Assembly: GCA_900107365.1 (NCBI GenBank) | Contig: FNPS01000002.1 | Location: 62,001-126,000 of the forward strand | Origin: Flavobacterium aquidurense | Lineage (GTDB): Bacteria; Bacteroidota; Bacteroidia; Flavobacteriales; Flavobacteriaceae | Reading direction: 5' to 3' | Length of the DNA: 64,000 nt | Shown here: positions 53,788 to 62,843 of the stretch, piece by piece | Layout of the letters: each line of letters opens with the position of its first letter | How positions within the stretch are numbered: position 1 is the first letter of the stretch | Program-made: the position numbers and the translations under genes | Notes under the pieces: model-generated | Database searches by the model: none | Seen by the model: the letters and a program-made list of their open reading frames with translations, nothing else | What the model was told of the DNA's origin: nothing

Positions 53788-55047
53788 ATGAAAAAATCAG
53801 GAATAATTCTTTTAGCGCTGATGGGGATGATCACAGCAGGTGTACAGGCACAAGAATTAGAGGCAAATTTACAAATCAGACCGCGCTTCGAGTATCGAAA
53901 TGGGTATAGAACACTTTTACCGGAAGGTCAGGAAGGAACTTCTCAAATTTCGCAGCGAACGAGATTAAATTTTAATTACAAACAAGATCAGTTAAGTACA
54001 AAAGTAACGTTGCAAAACATCAGAACCTGGGGAGATGTTCCGACCACAACACTTGCTGATAAAAATAGTGTTGCGCTTTTTGAAGCCTGGGCGCAATATG
54101 ATTTCACACCTAAATGGAGTGCAAGAATGGGCCGACAAGTATTAGCCTACGATAATCAGCGTATTATGGCCGAAATGGATTGGGCACAACAAGGACAAAG
54201 TCATGATGCGTTGGTGGTTTCTTTTCATCCCGTAAATCATCAATTGGATTTAGGAGCGGCTTATAATTCAACTGCAGAAAATATCATCCAAACACCTTAC
54301 AAGGTAGCCAATTACAAAGCGATGCAATATGCATGGTTTCATTCTAATTATGAAAATTTTGGTGCCAGCTTACTGTTTTTGAATACAGGTTATGAATATG
54401 AAAATATCCAAAAGAAACTATTGGTTGATTACAAGCAGACTTTTGGAACGTATCTAACGTACAAAACCAAAAAAATTGACACCAATGTTGGCCTATACGG
54501 TCAAACCGGCAAAAATGCTGACAAACAAGTTAGTGCCTGGTATGCCGGAGGTAGTTTTGGATATACTGTAACCGATTCTTTTAAAGCTTGTCTGGGTTAT
54601 GAATTTTTATCCGGAAAAGATACAAACGATAAAAGTAATGTTATCAAGTCCTTCTCTCCTATATTTGGTAACAATCATGCTTACAATGGTTATATGGATT
54701 ATTTCTATGTTGGTAATTACCAAAACACAATGGGCTTAGAAGATGCTTATTTAAAACTGAATTATACCAGCAACAAATGGCAATTTGCTTTGATTCCGCA
54801 TGTATTTAATACTCCGAATAAAATTGTAACACCACTTAATGAAGAATTAAAACATTATTTAGGAACAGAAATTGATTTTACAACAGGCTATAACTTCAAA
54901 AAGGACATTGCGCTTACGGGAGGTTATTCTCAAATGTTTGGCTCTAAAACTATGGAATTTTTAAAAGCAGGTGACGCAGGTCATACCAACAATTGGGCAT
55001 GGATGATGGTTTCTGTGAATCCCCGAATTTTTAGTTGGAAAAAATAG
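53788..55047 (+). CDS. Alginate-export-family outer-membrane porin
   Basis: Outer-membrane barrel of 419 residues with a signal peptide ('IILLALMGMITAGVQAQ'). The body matches the alginate_exp pattern: 'ANLQIRPRFEYRNGYRTLLP', 'ISQRTRLNFNY', 'ARMGRQVLAYDNQRIMAEMD', 'WAQQGQSHDALVVSF' and an aromatic final strand. It follows narK by 91 bases, and a paralogue is encoded ahead of nrtA (60984). A specific channel for nitrate or nitrite is therefore the best inference; alginate genes are absent. Confidence 0.85.
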   Translation: MKKSGIILLALMGMITAGVQAQELEANLQIRPRFEYRNGYRTLLPEGQEGTSQISQRTRLNFNYKQDQLSTKVTLQNIRTWGDVPTTTLADKNSVALFEAWAQYDFTPKWSARMGRQVLAYDNQRIMAEMDWAQQGQSHDALVVSFHPVNHQLDLGAAYNSTAENIIQTPYKVANYKAMQYAWFHSNYENFGASLLFLNTGYEYENIQKKLLVDYKQTFGTYLTYKTKKIDTNVGLYGQTGKNADKQVSAWYAGGSFGYTVTDSFKACLGYEFLSGKDTNDKSNVIKSFSPIFGNNHAYNGYMDYFYVGNYQNTMGLEDAYLKLNYTSNKWQFALIPHVFNTPNKIVTPLNEELKHYLGTEIDFTTGYNFKKDIALTGGYSQMFGSKTMEFLKAGDAGHTNNWAWMMVSVNPRIFSWKK

Positions 55048-55076
55048 TTTTTCTTTAAAATTAACTTAGATATTTT

Positions 55077-55110
55077 ACCCTTTTCCCATTTCGGAAAAGG
55101 GTCTTTTTTT
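55077..55110 (+). terminator. Terminator after the porin gene
   Basis: ACCCTTTTCC / GGAAAAGGGT stem with a 6-base loop followed by a T-run. Confidence 0.8.
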
Positions 55111-55185
55111 TTCTCTTAATAAAATGTTATTATTTGCTTTAATTAATTATATTTGAATCGATTATGAACCCCCAATTCTATCCAA

Positions 55186-55551
55186 ATGAAACAATTTTTA
55201 AAACTATCTATGTTGACATTTTTTGTCACGCACACTGGCATTGGTCAAAAATTCAATGACACTTTAATTTCAAAAAACTCAGAAATTAATTTTGCAAAAA
55301 CGCAAAAAAGAGGAATTAAAAAAAACAACATTATTTATTATGTTGAAAACGACCTACAAACTATCTCTGCTTATAAAGGAAGCAAATTGAAATGGCAAAC
55401 AAATGTAATTTCTATTTGCGGAAAACCAAAAAATGGAAATCCTGAAATAAGATATGTAGGCTATAATACTGACAAACTACTTATCGTTATGGGAAAACAT
55501 AACTTTGCAGAAATTGACATCAATAATGGTATAACAAAACTTGTTGGTTAA
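55186..55551 (+). CDS. Small secreted protein, unknown
   Basis: Protein of 121 residues with a signal peptide ('FLKLSMLTFFVTHTGIG'). The mature part is strand-rich with 'KNNIIYYVENDLQTISAYKG', 'ICGKPKNGNPEIRYVGYN' and 'EIDINNGITKLVG' at the end, resembling a blade of a PQQ-type beta-propeller. No family is confidently recognised. A degenerate relative with the same tail is found at 56233-56320, so this was once part of a small gene family. Confidence 0.65.
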   Translation: MKQFLKLSMLTFFVTHTGIGQKFNDTLISKNSEINFAKTQKRGIKKNNIIYYVENDLQTISAYKGSKLKWQTNVISICGKPKNGNPEIRYVGYNTDKLLIVMGKHNFAEIDINNGITKLVG

Positions 55552-55613
55552 GATTAAAAAGTAGTTTATAGTTTTAAGAAATAGATCTTTTAAACGTTTA
55601 CTTATATAATTTA

Positions 55614-55649
55614 CCCTTTTTTCCGAAAAGAAAAAAGGGCATTTTTTTT
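55614..55649 (+). terminator. Terminator after the small secreted protein gene
   Basis: CCCTTTTTTC / GAAAAAAGGG stem with a 6-base loop, then an eight-T run. Confidence 0.78.
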
Positions 55650-55723
55650 GGCTTTTGGATAATCTATCTTTTTTATTTTTTATTTAGATATATTTGATGG
55701 AACAATAATCTATTTTAAATCTA

Positions 55724-56224
55724 ATGAAATTTAAAAATAAAATAATTTTACTTTTTTCAATTATTCTATTTTTCTTAATCGGAATAATTTATGATATAAA
55801 CTATCGCACTTTAACACGAACAATAATTTATAAAGTTGCTAACTACGATTTACAATATTATGGTGGAAAAGAAATTCGCCTTTTCGTTCCAGATTTAGGT
55901 TTTATATTGACCTTAATTCCAATTGGATTAGCTATAATTTTAAGCGTTTCAAATTTCAAGAAGTATAGGTTTATTCCAATTCTAATTTTTCCATTTTTTT
56001 TAATTTCATTTTACCTTTTCTTCTGCTTTCTAGAGTCGCAAATAATAAAATATACAACAGCAATCGACAAAAACAGCATTTATCATTATCATCATTCTAA
56101 TGTAAATTATAAACTAATCGCCATTTCTACTATAATATCATCTTTAATTTTAGATCACTTTGGTTTTAATATTATAAAAAAGTTTTATCTCACATCTAAT
56201 AAAACCCTAAAAATGACTAATTAA
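55724..56224 (+). CDS. Membrane protein of unknown function
   Basis: Protein of 166 residues with four predicted helices: 'IILLFSIILFFLIGIIYDI' at the N-terminus, 'LGFILTLIPIGLAIILSV' and 'FIPILIFPFFLISFYLFF' in the middle, and a weaker 'LIAISTIISSLILDHFGF' near the C-terminus. A basic tail follows. No family is recognised. Very AT-rich; single-gene unit between two small secreted-protein loci. Confidence 0.65.
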   Translation: MKFKNKIILLFSIILFFLIGIIYDINYRTLTRTIIYKVANYDLQYYGGKEIRLFVPDLGFILTLIPIGLAIILSVSNFKKYRFIPILIFPFFLISFYLFFCFLESQIIKYTTAIDKNSIYHYHHSNVNYKLIAISTIISSLILDHFGFNIIKKFYLTSNKTLKMTN

Positions 56225-56232
56225 ATCCTTCT

Positions 56233-56320
56233 ATGAAAATCCTTATACAATTACTACTCATTTCATTCTATCTCAATCGACATCACTAACGGAAAAACAA
56301 AATTAATAGGTTCAGATTAA
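56233..56320 (+). pseudogene. Internally deleted relative of the 55186 gene
   Basis: The stretch begins with ATG and a signal-peptide-like MKILIQLLLISFYLN. It then shifts frame into 'SIDITNGKTKLIGSD' and TAA, which matches the tail 'EIDINNGITKLVG' of the protein encoded at 55186-55551. The middle of the gene is missing. A two-step loss (deletion joining 5' and 3' ends out of frame) explains it best. Confidence 0.55.
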
Positions 56321-56349
56321 ATAAATCACAAGTAAAAACCTCCATTCTA

Positions 56350-57063
56350 ATGAAACTCATAACCTGGAATTGCAACATGGCATTCAGAAAAAAGGCAGCA
56401 TTCATTCTGCCTTACAATCCTGATATTGTCGTAATTTCTGAGTGTGAAAATCCTGAAAAACTCAAATTCCCTGCTGACTCGAAACTACCGACCGACATTC
56501 TTTGGTACGGTACAAATCCGCATAAAGGAGTTGGCATTTTTTCTTATGGCGATTATCGCTTTCAGTTACTGGACTGTCATAATCCAACTTTCAAAAACAT
56601 TCTACCTATTTCCGTTACAGGTGGCAAAGTCGATTTTACCTTATTCGCTGTCTGGGCCAATAATCCTGCAGATAAAGATGGCGCTTATGTAACTCAGGTT
56701 TGGAAAGCTATTAACTATTACGAAGATCTAATTAGAGAGACCAAAACGATTTTAATTGGTGATTTTAACAGCAATACCATTTGGGACAAACCACGTCGGC
56801 AAGGAAATCATACGACGGTAGTAAACAAACTCGAAGCAAAGAAGATTTACAGTACCTATCATAAATTTTTCAATCAAATTCAGGGTAAAGAAGAGCATCC
56901 TACTTTGTATCTTTATCGTCATGAAAACAGACCTTATCATCTTGATTATTGTTTTGCTTCAAATGATTTTATAGAAGTTCTGGACCATGTCGAAGTTGGA
57001 ACTTATCACGAATGGACGATGCACAGTGATCACAAGCCTTTAATTATTAACTTTAATCTATAA
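56350..57063 (+). CDS. Endonuclease/exonuclease/phosphatase family protein
   Basis: Protein of 237 residues with the EEP fold: 'LITWNCNMAFRKKA' (Asn), 'PDIVVISECENPEKL' (metal Glu), 'TILIGDFNSNTIWD' (Asp-x-Asn) and the final 'HSDHKPLIINF' (Asp-His). All catalytic residues of the family are present. It may be a nuclease or a phosphodiesterase acting in the cytoplasm; no signal peptide. The next gene starts 3 bases after its stop. Confidence 0.88.
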   Translation: MKLITWNCNMAFRKKAAFILPYNPDIVVISECENPEKLKFPADSKLPTDILWYGTNPHKGVGIFSYGDYRFQLLDCHNPTFKNILPISVTGGKVDFTLFAVWANNPADKDGAYVTQVWKAINYYEDLIRETKTILIGDFNSNTIWDKPRRQGNHTTVVNKLEAKKIYSTYHKFFNQIQGKEEHPTLYLYRHENRPYHLDYCFASNDFIEVLDHVEVGTYHEWTMHSDHKPLIINFNL

Positions 57064-57066
57064 ATA

Positions 57067-57690
57067 ATGAATGACACCTGGACGGAAAGATGGAACGACC
57101 GCTACAGCAACGCAGCATTTGCATATGGCGAGGAACCCAATAATTTCTTTAAAGAACAAATCGAAAAATTAAATGCCGGAACGATTCTTTTTCCTGCCGA
57201 AGGCGAAGGCCGAAATGCTGTTTACGCCGCAAAACTAGGCTGGGAAGTTGCTGCTTTTGATATCAGCGAAGAAGGAAAAAACAAAGCTTTAAAACTAGCT
57301 GAAGCCAATAATGTAACTATTGATTATAAAGTTGGAGCATTAGAAACACTAAATTATCAACCGGAGCAATTTGATGCTATTGCTTTGATTTATGCTCATT
57401 TTCCTGCTGAAATAAAATCGTATCTCCACAAAACACTTGAAACTTATTTGCGAAAAGGCGGAATTATTATTTTTGAAGCTTTCAGTAAAAAACATTTAGA
57501 ATATCTGGCAATAAATGACAAAGTTGGAGGACCAAAAGATATTGAATCCCTATTTTCAATAGAAGAAATAAAAGCTGATTTTCCTAATTACGAAATCATT
57601 CAACTAGAAGAAACAGAAATCGAACTGAACGAAGGGTTATTCCATAATGGAAAAGGTTCTGTAATTCGATTTGTTGGAAAGAAAAAATAA
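57067..57690 (+). CDS. TehB-like SAM-dependent methyltransferase
   Basis: Protein of 207 residues resembling TehB/thiol methyltransferases: '[20 protein letters not shown]', motif I '[19 protein letters not shown]', '[17 protein letters not shown]', and '[20 protein letters not shown]'. It may methylate tellurite, thiols or small metabolites. Co-transcribed with the EEP gene 3 bases upstream. Confidence 0.85.
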   Translation: MNDTWTERWNDRYSNAAFAYGEEPNNFFKEQIEKLNAGTILFPAEGEGRNAVYAAKLGWEVAAFDISEEGKNKALKLAEANNVTIDYKVGALETLNYQPEQFDAIALIYAHFPAEIKSYLHKTLETYLRKGGIIIFEAFSKKHLEYLAINDKVGGPKDIESLFSIEEIKADFPNYEIIQLEETEIELNEGLFHNGKGSVIRFVGKKK

Positions 57691-57700
57691 ATCAATAAAT

Positions 57701-57728
57701 GTTGAGACGCAAATCTTTGCGTCTCAAC
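57701..57728. repeat. 13-bp perfect hairpin between convergent genes
   Basis: GTTGAGACGCAAA pairs exactly with TTTGCGTCTCAAC around a 2-base loop. There is no T-run on either side, so it is more a repetitive palindrome than a classic terminator, although it sits between convergent genes. Confidence 0.75.
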
Positions 57729-57751
57729 AGAACATCTCAACTAAATTCTCT

Positions 57752-58558
57752 TTAATTTTTATACTTCATTCCCATATCTTCAATAGAGAATTTGTCTGTC
57801 AATAAATGTAATAATTTATCTCTCAAAGCAATATATTCAGGCATTTTTACGATTTCAATTTTGTTTCTCGGTCTTGGCAAATGCACTTCTACAATTTCTC
57901 TTATAGTCGATGCCGGACCATTATTCAACACCACAATTCTATCGGATAAAAACAAAGCTTCTTCGATATCGTGCGTAATCATAATAATTGTTTTTTCTCT
58001 GTTGTCTAAATTCCATAATTTCAAAACTTCCAATTGCATTGATCCTTTGGTTAAGGCATCTAAAGCTCCGAAAGGTTCGTCCAAAAGTAATACTCCCGGA
58101 TTAATCGCAAAAGCCCTCGCAATGGCAACACGTTGTTTCATTCCGCCCGAAAGCTGTCCTGGTAATTTATCTTTATGCTCAAATAAATTAACCATTTTAA
58201 GATTCTGAATCACAATCTCGTGTTTTTCTTTTTTAGAACAATTCATAACCGAATCAACAGCCTGAAAGATATTCTGCTCTACCGTTAACCAAGGTAAAAG
58301 TGAATAATTTTGAAAAACGATTCCGCGATCCGGTCCCGGTCCTTTTATCTTTTGATTGGCTAATTCCACAGATCCGCCAGTTGGTGTCAGCATACCGCCA
58401 ATAGCATTCATAATAGTTGATTTCCCGCAACCCGAATGTCCGATAATCGAAATGATTTCTCCTTTTTGAATGGATAAATTAATATCACGAACAGCAATGT
58501 ATTTCCCTTTTGGAGTTGGAAATGATATCTCTAAATTTTTGATTTCTAAATAACTCAT
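57752..58558 (-). CDS. nrtD: Nitrate ABC transporter ATP-binding protein
   Basis: ATPase of 268 residues of the NrtC/NrtD/SsuB/TauB group. Walker A is 'IIGHSGCGKSTIMNAIGG', the signature 'LSGGMKQRVAIARAFA', Walker B 'VLLLDEPFGALD', and the switch His is in 'IIMITHDIEEALFL'. It powers the permease encoded by the gene before it. No NrtC-type fused solute-binding domain is present. Gap to the permease 136 bases, holding heptamer repeats. Confidence 0.92.
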   Translation of the reverse strand: MSYLEIKNLEISFPTPKGKYIAVRDINLSIQKGEIISIIGHSGCGKSTIMNAIGGMLTPTGGSVELANQKIKGPGPDRGIVFQNYSLLPWLTVEQNIFQAVDSVMNCSKKEKHEIVIQNLKMVNLFEHKDKLPGQLSGGMKQRVAIARAFAINPGVLLLDEPFGALDALTKGSMQLEVLKLWNLDNREKTIIMITHDIEEALFLSDRIVVLNNGPASTIREIVEVHLPRPRNKIEIVKMPEYIALRDKLLHLLTDKFSIEDMGMKYKN

Positions 58559-58604
58559 GTGTGTAATTTTAGATTGTTGATTTTTGATTTTAGATTTTGG
58601 AGAG

Positions 58605-58646
58605 TTTCAAGTTTCAGGTTTCAGGTTTCAGGTTTCAGCTTTCAAG
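58605..58646. repeat. TTTCAGG heptamer array
   Basis: Five or six consecutive heptamers (TTTCAAG, TTTCAGG x3, TTTCAGC, TTTCAAG) in the nrtB-nrtD gap, followed by CCTTTG-rich sequence to about 58694. A related array on the other strand is at 62773-62828. Confidence 0.85.
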
Positions 58647-58694
58647 TTGCTTGCCTTTGTCCCTTTGAACCTGTGCTCCTTTGTACCTTTGAAC

Positions 58695-59582
58695 CTACGA
58701 TTTATAAGAAACTTTATTTTCTATAAACGTGAAGAATTTATCGAATACCAAACCCACTACTCCGATGATGATGATGGCTGAAATTACTTTTTCTAAACTT
58801 AAGGCGTTCCAGCTGTCCCATACGAAAAAACCGATTCCGGCTCCGCCCGAAAGCATTTCTCCTGCTACAATTACCAGCCATGCAACACTAATACTCAAAC
58901 GTAATCCGGTTATAATGTGGGGCAAACTAAACGGAATTAATATTTTGGTGAGATAGCGCATTTTGGAGAAACCGAATGCCTTTGCTACATTTTTATGATC
59001 CTCTGGAATAGAAGCGATTCCGAAAGAGGTATTGATTAAAGTGGACCATAATGACGTAATGAAAACAATAAAGATTGTCGCCATACCGGTATCTTTAAAA
59101 ACGACCAATCCAATTGGAAACCAGGCCAAAGGTGAAACCGGTTTTAAAAGCTGTACAATTGGATACATAATTTGTTTGCAAATCTTGCTCGCTCCCATCA
59201 AAATCCCAATTGGAATTGCTACTAATGAACCTAATAAAAAGCCCAGTAAAACGGTTTTTATCGAATTGAATAATTGCAGTCCGATTCCTTTATCATTCGG
59301 TCCGTAATCGTAAAACGGATCGCTTAACATTTCTTTCAAAACGGTAAAAGTAGCCAGCGGTCCCGGAAGTGCATCTTTCGTATAGAAACTCAACAAACTC
59401 CAAAAACCAATAAATAAAGCGATTCCGATTCCTGCAAATGCAGTTGATTTTAGTTTAATCGTAATTGCATTTAAAATCAATTTTAATTTCTCATTTCTTC
59501 CCGTATCAATCGCGGTATTTTCCATCAAAACTTCTGTTTGATCCGCGATATCGTTTAGCGTTAAAGTATCTTTATTAGACAT
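58695..59582 (-). CDS. nrtB: Nitrate ABC transporter permease
   Basis: Permease of 295 residues of the NrtB/SsuC/TauC group, with six helices. 'FAGIGIALFIGFWSLLSFYT' is helix 1, 'TVLLGFLLGSLVAIPIGILM' follows, and the cytoplasmic EAA-like loop is 'EDHKNVAKAFGFSKMRYLTK'. The C-terminal helices include 'VAWLVIVAGEMLSGGAGIGF'. An N-terminal soluble extension of about 45 residues is a little longer than usual. Operon with nrtA upstream, with an intergenic hairpin between. Confidence 0.92.
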   Translation of the reverse strand: MSNKDTLTLNDIADQTEVLMENTAIDTGRNEKLKLILNAITIKLKSTAFAGIGIALFIGFWSLLSFYTKDALPGPLATFTVLKEMLSDPFYDYGPNDKGIGLQLFNSIKTVLLGFLLGSLVAIPIGILMGASKICKQIMYPIVQLLKPVSPLAWFPIGLVVFKDTGMATIFIVFITSLWSTLINTSFGIASIPEDHKNVAKAFGFSKMRYLTKILIPFSLPHIITGLRLSISVAWLVIVAGEMLSGGAGIGFFVWDSWNALSLEKVISAIIIIGVVGLVFDKFFTFIENKVSYKS

Positions 59583-59623
59583 GATATTCTGATTTAAATT
59601 AAAAATTATGTTAGAGGTTTTTC

Positions 59624-59690
59624 CGCCACGAATTCACGAATTAGTTTTTTTTTATTAAGCATGGCAATAGTAATTCGTGAATTCGTGGCG
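59624..59690. repeat. CGCCACGAATTC hairpin, copy 3
   Basis: CGCCACGAATTCACGAATT and AATTCGTGAATTCGTGGCG around a different AT-rich loop; third copy of the family at 40699 and 42624. It lies between nrtA and nrtB inside an operon. Confidence 0.9.
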
Positions 59691-59725
59691 AAAAAAAATT
59701 AATCTTTATCCACTTAAAAATAGTT

Positions 59726-60955
59726 TTACTTTTTAACCACTTTTAAATAAGCCGCAGGATTTGAAGGATCAAAAACCGTTTTATCCATCGTTAACGAGAA
59801 AGGTTTCATATCGTCATTTGGCACTTTTACTTTCATGCTTTTCGCCACTTCTTCATATAAATCCTGTAAAATCAATTTATCGGCAATGGCTTTATAATTT
59901 GGTGCTTCTTTCAAATACCCAAATCGAACATATTGCGCCATAGCCCAAATCGCGTACGATTTTCTAGGATAATTTACCAGACCCCCTTTGTAAAACAGCA
60001 TATAATCTTTAGCATAAACTTCTGTTCCCTGATTACAGCCCAAATCGTAATTCCCCATTAATCTATTTTCGATAACATCAGCAGGAGCGTTTACATAAGG
60101 TGCTTTCCCAATTATAGCAGCTGCTTTTTTACGATTTACCGGATTGTCCAACCAAATACAAGCTTCTAAAACGGCTTTCATCACTTTTACAAGATCTGTT
60201 CTGCGTTTTTCACTAAATTCTTTGTTCACAACCAAAGCTTTTTCAGGATGATCTTTCCAGATATCTTGTGAAGCTACCTGTGTAAAACCAATTCCCTGTT
60301 TTACTGCAACGCCGCCCCAAGGTTCTCCAACACAATACCCATCCATATTACCCACTTTCATATTAGCGACCATTTGTGGAGGCGGAATCGTAATAATTTT
60401 AGATGTTTTTTGATTTACACCTGCAATGGCCATCCAGTTTCTTAACCATAAATCATGTGTTCCTCCCGGGAAAGTCATGGCAAAAGTCACTTCCTTCTCC
60501 GCTTTAAGTTTGGCCGCCACGACAGGTGCAATTTTGTTCATTTGTTTAAAACCTACTTTTCCACAAAAATCATTTGAAAGTGTAATCGCCTGGCCGTTCA
60601 CATTCAGCATCATGGCGATTTTCATTTCAGAACCTGCTTTTCCTCCTACCCCGGTGTAAACCGAAAACGGCATTGAATACAGACAGTGCGCTCCGTCTAA
60701 TTCACCGGTTAAAATTTTATCACGAACATTGGCCCAGGAAGATTCTTTCGTTACCACTACTTCGACTCCATACTTTTTAAACAATCCTAATTCTTTTGCC
60801 ATTACAATTGGAGAACAATCCGTTAGGGGGATAAATCCAAGTTTTACTGGATCATTTTGCGCTGATACTTCCGAAAAAGAAACGGCTAAAACGAGTATTA
60901 AAGTCAGTACTATTCTTTTAAAAACTTCTGTTGTATTTGTCTGTATTTTTTTCAT
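59726..60955 (-). CDS. nrtA: Nitrate ABC transporter substrate-binding protein (NrtA/CmpA family)
   Basis: Periplasmic binding protein of 409 residues with a signal peptide ('LTLILVLAVSFSEVSAQ'), not a lipoprotein. The binding domain shows 'VKLGFIPLTDCSPIVMAKEL', 'DGAHCLYSMPFSVYTG', 'FAMTFPGGTHDLWLRNWMA' and 'MDGYCVGEPWGGVAVKQ', the NrtA/CmpA anion-pocket regions. It captures nitrate or nitrite (bicarbonate in CmpA) for NrtB and NrtD. It starts 28 bases after the porin gene, so the operon order is porin-nrtA-nrtB-nrtD. Confidence 0.92.
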   Translation of the reverse strand: MKKIQTNTTEVFKRIVLTLILVLAVSFSEVSAQNDPVKLGFIPLTDCSPIVMAKELGLFKKYGVEVVVTKESSWANVRDKILTGELDGAHCLYSMPFSVYTGVGGKAGSEMKIAMMLNVNGQAITLSNDFCGKVGFKQMNKIAPVVAAKLKAEKEVTFAMTFPGGTHDLWLRNWMAIAGVNQKTSKIITIPPPQMVANMKVGNMDGYCVGEPWGGVAVKQGIGFTQVASQDIWKDHPEKALVVNKEFSEKRRTDLVKVMKAVLEACIWLDNPVNRKKAAAIIGKAPYVNAPADVIENRLMGNYDLGCNQGTEVYAKDYMLFYKGGLVNYPRKSYAIWAMAQYVRFGYLKEAPNYKAIADKLILQDLYEEVAKSMKVKVPNDDMKPFSLTMDKTVFDPSNPAAYLKVVKK

Positions 60956-60983
60956 TTTTAAGAAATTTAAAAGTTATTTGTTT

Positions 60984-62423
60984 TTATTTTTTAGCTAAAA
61001 AATTAGGCTTGATGTTCAGCATTACATAAGCAAACTGAGGGCTTAAATCGGCATTGGCAACATTTTTAACGGCTGCAGAAGCCATAGAATTGGTAGCTTT
61101 CATGAAAGAATAACCTGCTTCGATATTGATAATTTTGGTTAGGTTGTATTTTACAAGTAGATCCAATTCGGTTCCTAAATAAGAGTTTAGTTTTCCGCCA
61201 GCTCCGTTAGATAAAGTATTTGCCGATTCAAAACCATGAATGTCTAATGCAAAACTTAAATTATCTTTGGCGTTGTATTTAATTTTGAAGAAGTAATCCA
61301 GCAAACCTTGTTTTCCAAAACCATTCGCTGCATAAAAATAATCCATGCTTCCCCAGAATTTATGAGGCGTTCCGTAAAGCGGATCAAATCGATTGTCTTT
61401 TGAATCGGCCGTAACTGTTTTGGTTCCGTCATCACCCGATAAAAAATCAACTCCAGGACCAATAAACAATTTTCTTCCTACTTGTAAAGTTGATGTAATC
61501 GAAAACAAATTGGCATTTAATGATCTTCCATCTTTATTTTTTCCACCTTGATAGTAGTAGCTACCCATCAAATTTAATTTTCGGGTTACATTGGTATTGA
61601 AGTAAACTCCGGTTGTATTTCGGCTCCAAACTCCCGTTCCGTTCACTTTTGTCGTTACTGCTGGCGTTCCTGCAGTCACTAAAGTATATTTATTGAAATC
61701 ATCTTTGAAGAATAAAAAAGACAAGTCACCAAAGAAGAATTTCTTCCCCACATAAGCATATTGAAATGACTTGTACATTGTTCCAATTCCGTTAGTCCCT
61801 GCACCGTATGCCGGATTTGTACCATTGTAAACTGTCCCTGCATTATTTTCTTTATTCTGATTGAAAGCAGCTCCCACATCAGCAATCCAGCCTTTATTCG
61901 CGAATTTGAAAACAATTGCATCGTGACGTCTTCCTTGTTGTAACCAGTCTAAACTTCCCAGAACTTTCTGATCGTCATAAGAGATTTCCTGACGTCCTGC
62001 TTTTATTGAAAGATTCTGAATCGTACTCACCGTATCATTCAAAAAAATCTCAGCCCAGGCTTCGTGCAATAAAATTCCGTTATTCGCTTCTGTTGTTGTT
62101 CTGTTAATAGAGGAAGCATCTTGTCCCCAAACGCGAACGTCTTGTACTGCGGTAAATATTTTAAATCTATATCCGGAATATCCGGCGTTTAATCTTGTTC
62201 TCTGACTTGTAAATAAAGCCGCTTTATCACCTTCTTGTTGTAAAGTTCCTTGTCCGGCGCGCATTTCAACACGGTCTCTTAACTGACCTGTAAGGGTAAA
62301 TTGCGCTTTTGCTTCATAGCTTCCCAAAATTGTAAATACAAAACCTAACAATATAGATTTTGAAAGTTTTGATGAAAAATTAATCTTGTGGTTTTTTAAT
62401 ATAGGATTGGTTAATTTGCTCAT
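60984..62423 (-). CDS. Alginate-export-family outer-membrane porin (nitrate operon)
   Basis: Outer-membrane barrel of 479 residues. A long N-terminal stretch before the signal ('LLGFVFTILGSYEAKAQ') precedes 'TGQLRDRVEMRAGQGTLQQ', 'LFTSQRTRLNAGYSGYRFKI', 'IKAGRQEISYDDQKVLGSLD', 'WLQQGRRHDAIVFKF' and a C-terminal strand 'LSPQFAYVMLNIKPNF'. It is a paralogue of the 53788 gene with the same motif order. As first gene of the nrt operon it is probably the outer-membrane nitrate channel. Confidence 0.86.
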   Translation of the reverse strand: MSKLTNPILKNHKINFSSKLSKSILLGFVFTILGSYEAKAQFTLTGQLRDRVEMRAGQGTLQQEGDKAALFTSQRTRLNAGYSGYRFKIFTAVQDVRVWGQDASSINRTTTEANNGILLHEAWAEIFLNDTVSTIQNLSIKAGRQEISYDDQKVLGSLDWLQQGRRHDAIVFKFANKGWIADVGAAFNQNKENNAGTVYNGTNPAYGAGTNGIGTMYKSFQYAYVGKKFFFGDLSFLFFKDDFNKYTLVTAGTPAVTTKVNGTGVWSRNTTGVYFNTNVTRKLNLMGSYYYQGGKNKDGRSLNANLFSITSTLQVGRKLFIGPGVDFLSGDDGTKTVTADSKDNRFDPLYGTPHKFWGSMDYFYAANGFGKQGLLDYFFKIKYNAKDNLSFALDIHGFESANTLSNGAGGKLNSYLGTELDLLVKYNLTKIINIEAGYSFMKATNSMASAAVKNVANADLSPQFAYVMLNIKPNFLAKK

Positions 62424-62449
62424 AATAATTTGTTTTGATTTGTATGAAG

Positions 62450-62492
62450 CAAATTTATATACGTATAAATACTTAAGTACAATACTTATACC
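62450..62492 (-). promoter_or_regulatory. Promoter and boxes of the porin-nrtABD operon
   Basis: On the minus strand AAGTA-TTTA-TACGT (62474-62461) precedes a -7 element TAAATTTG (62457-62450). A second palindrome TAAGTATTGTACTTA lies directly upstream (62490-62476 region). The half sites are those of the nirB, narK and nitrate reductase promoters, although the box does not overlap the -7 element here. Confidence 0.6.
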
Positions 62493-62623
62493 ATATCAAA
62501 ACATTTTTTTTAACCAATAAAAAGCGTTTGAAAGTCAATTTATTTTCTGCGTTTTCGCATGAAACAGATGCGAATGTCAATGAAATAAGAGATTTTTGAG
62601 GTATACGTAATTTACTTAGGAGA

Positions 62624-62835
62624 ATTAGATAATTTGGCAATTAGATAATTAGATAATTTTTGGGATGGTGAAGAAAGAGAATAGAATAAAGAGCAAAGAA
62701 GCAAGAAGCAAGAATAAAGAGTATAGAATATAGAGAAAAGAGGAATGGATTTGTATTATTATGGGTACAAACGTGAAAGCTGAAACCTGAAACTTGAAAC
62801 GTGAAACGTGAAACTTGAAACTTGAAACAAAGAAA
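62624..62835. repeat. Compound simple repeats upstream of the crp gene end
   Basis: TTAGATAATT units at 62628-62658 (as at 51126), a purine-rich stretch with AAGAAGCAAGAAG (62665-62745), then about seven GAAAC-containing heptamers at 62773-62828. Non-coding. With the operators to the right it fills the 420-base gap between the porin and crp genes. Confidence 0.8.
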
Positions 62836-62843
62836 ACCTGAAA

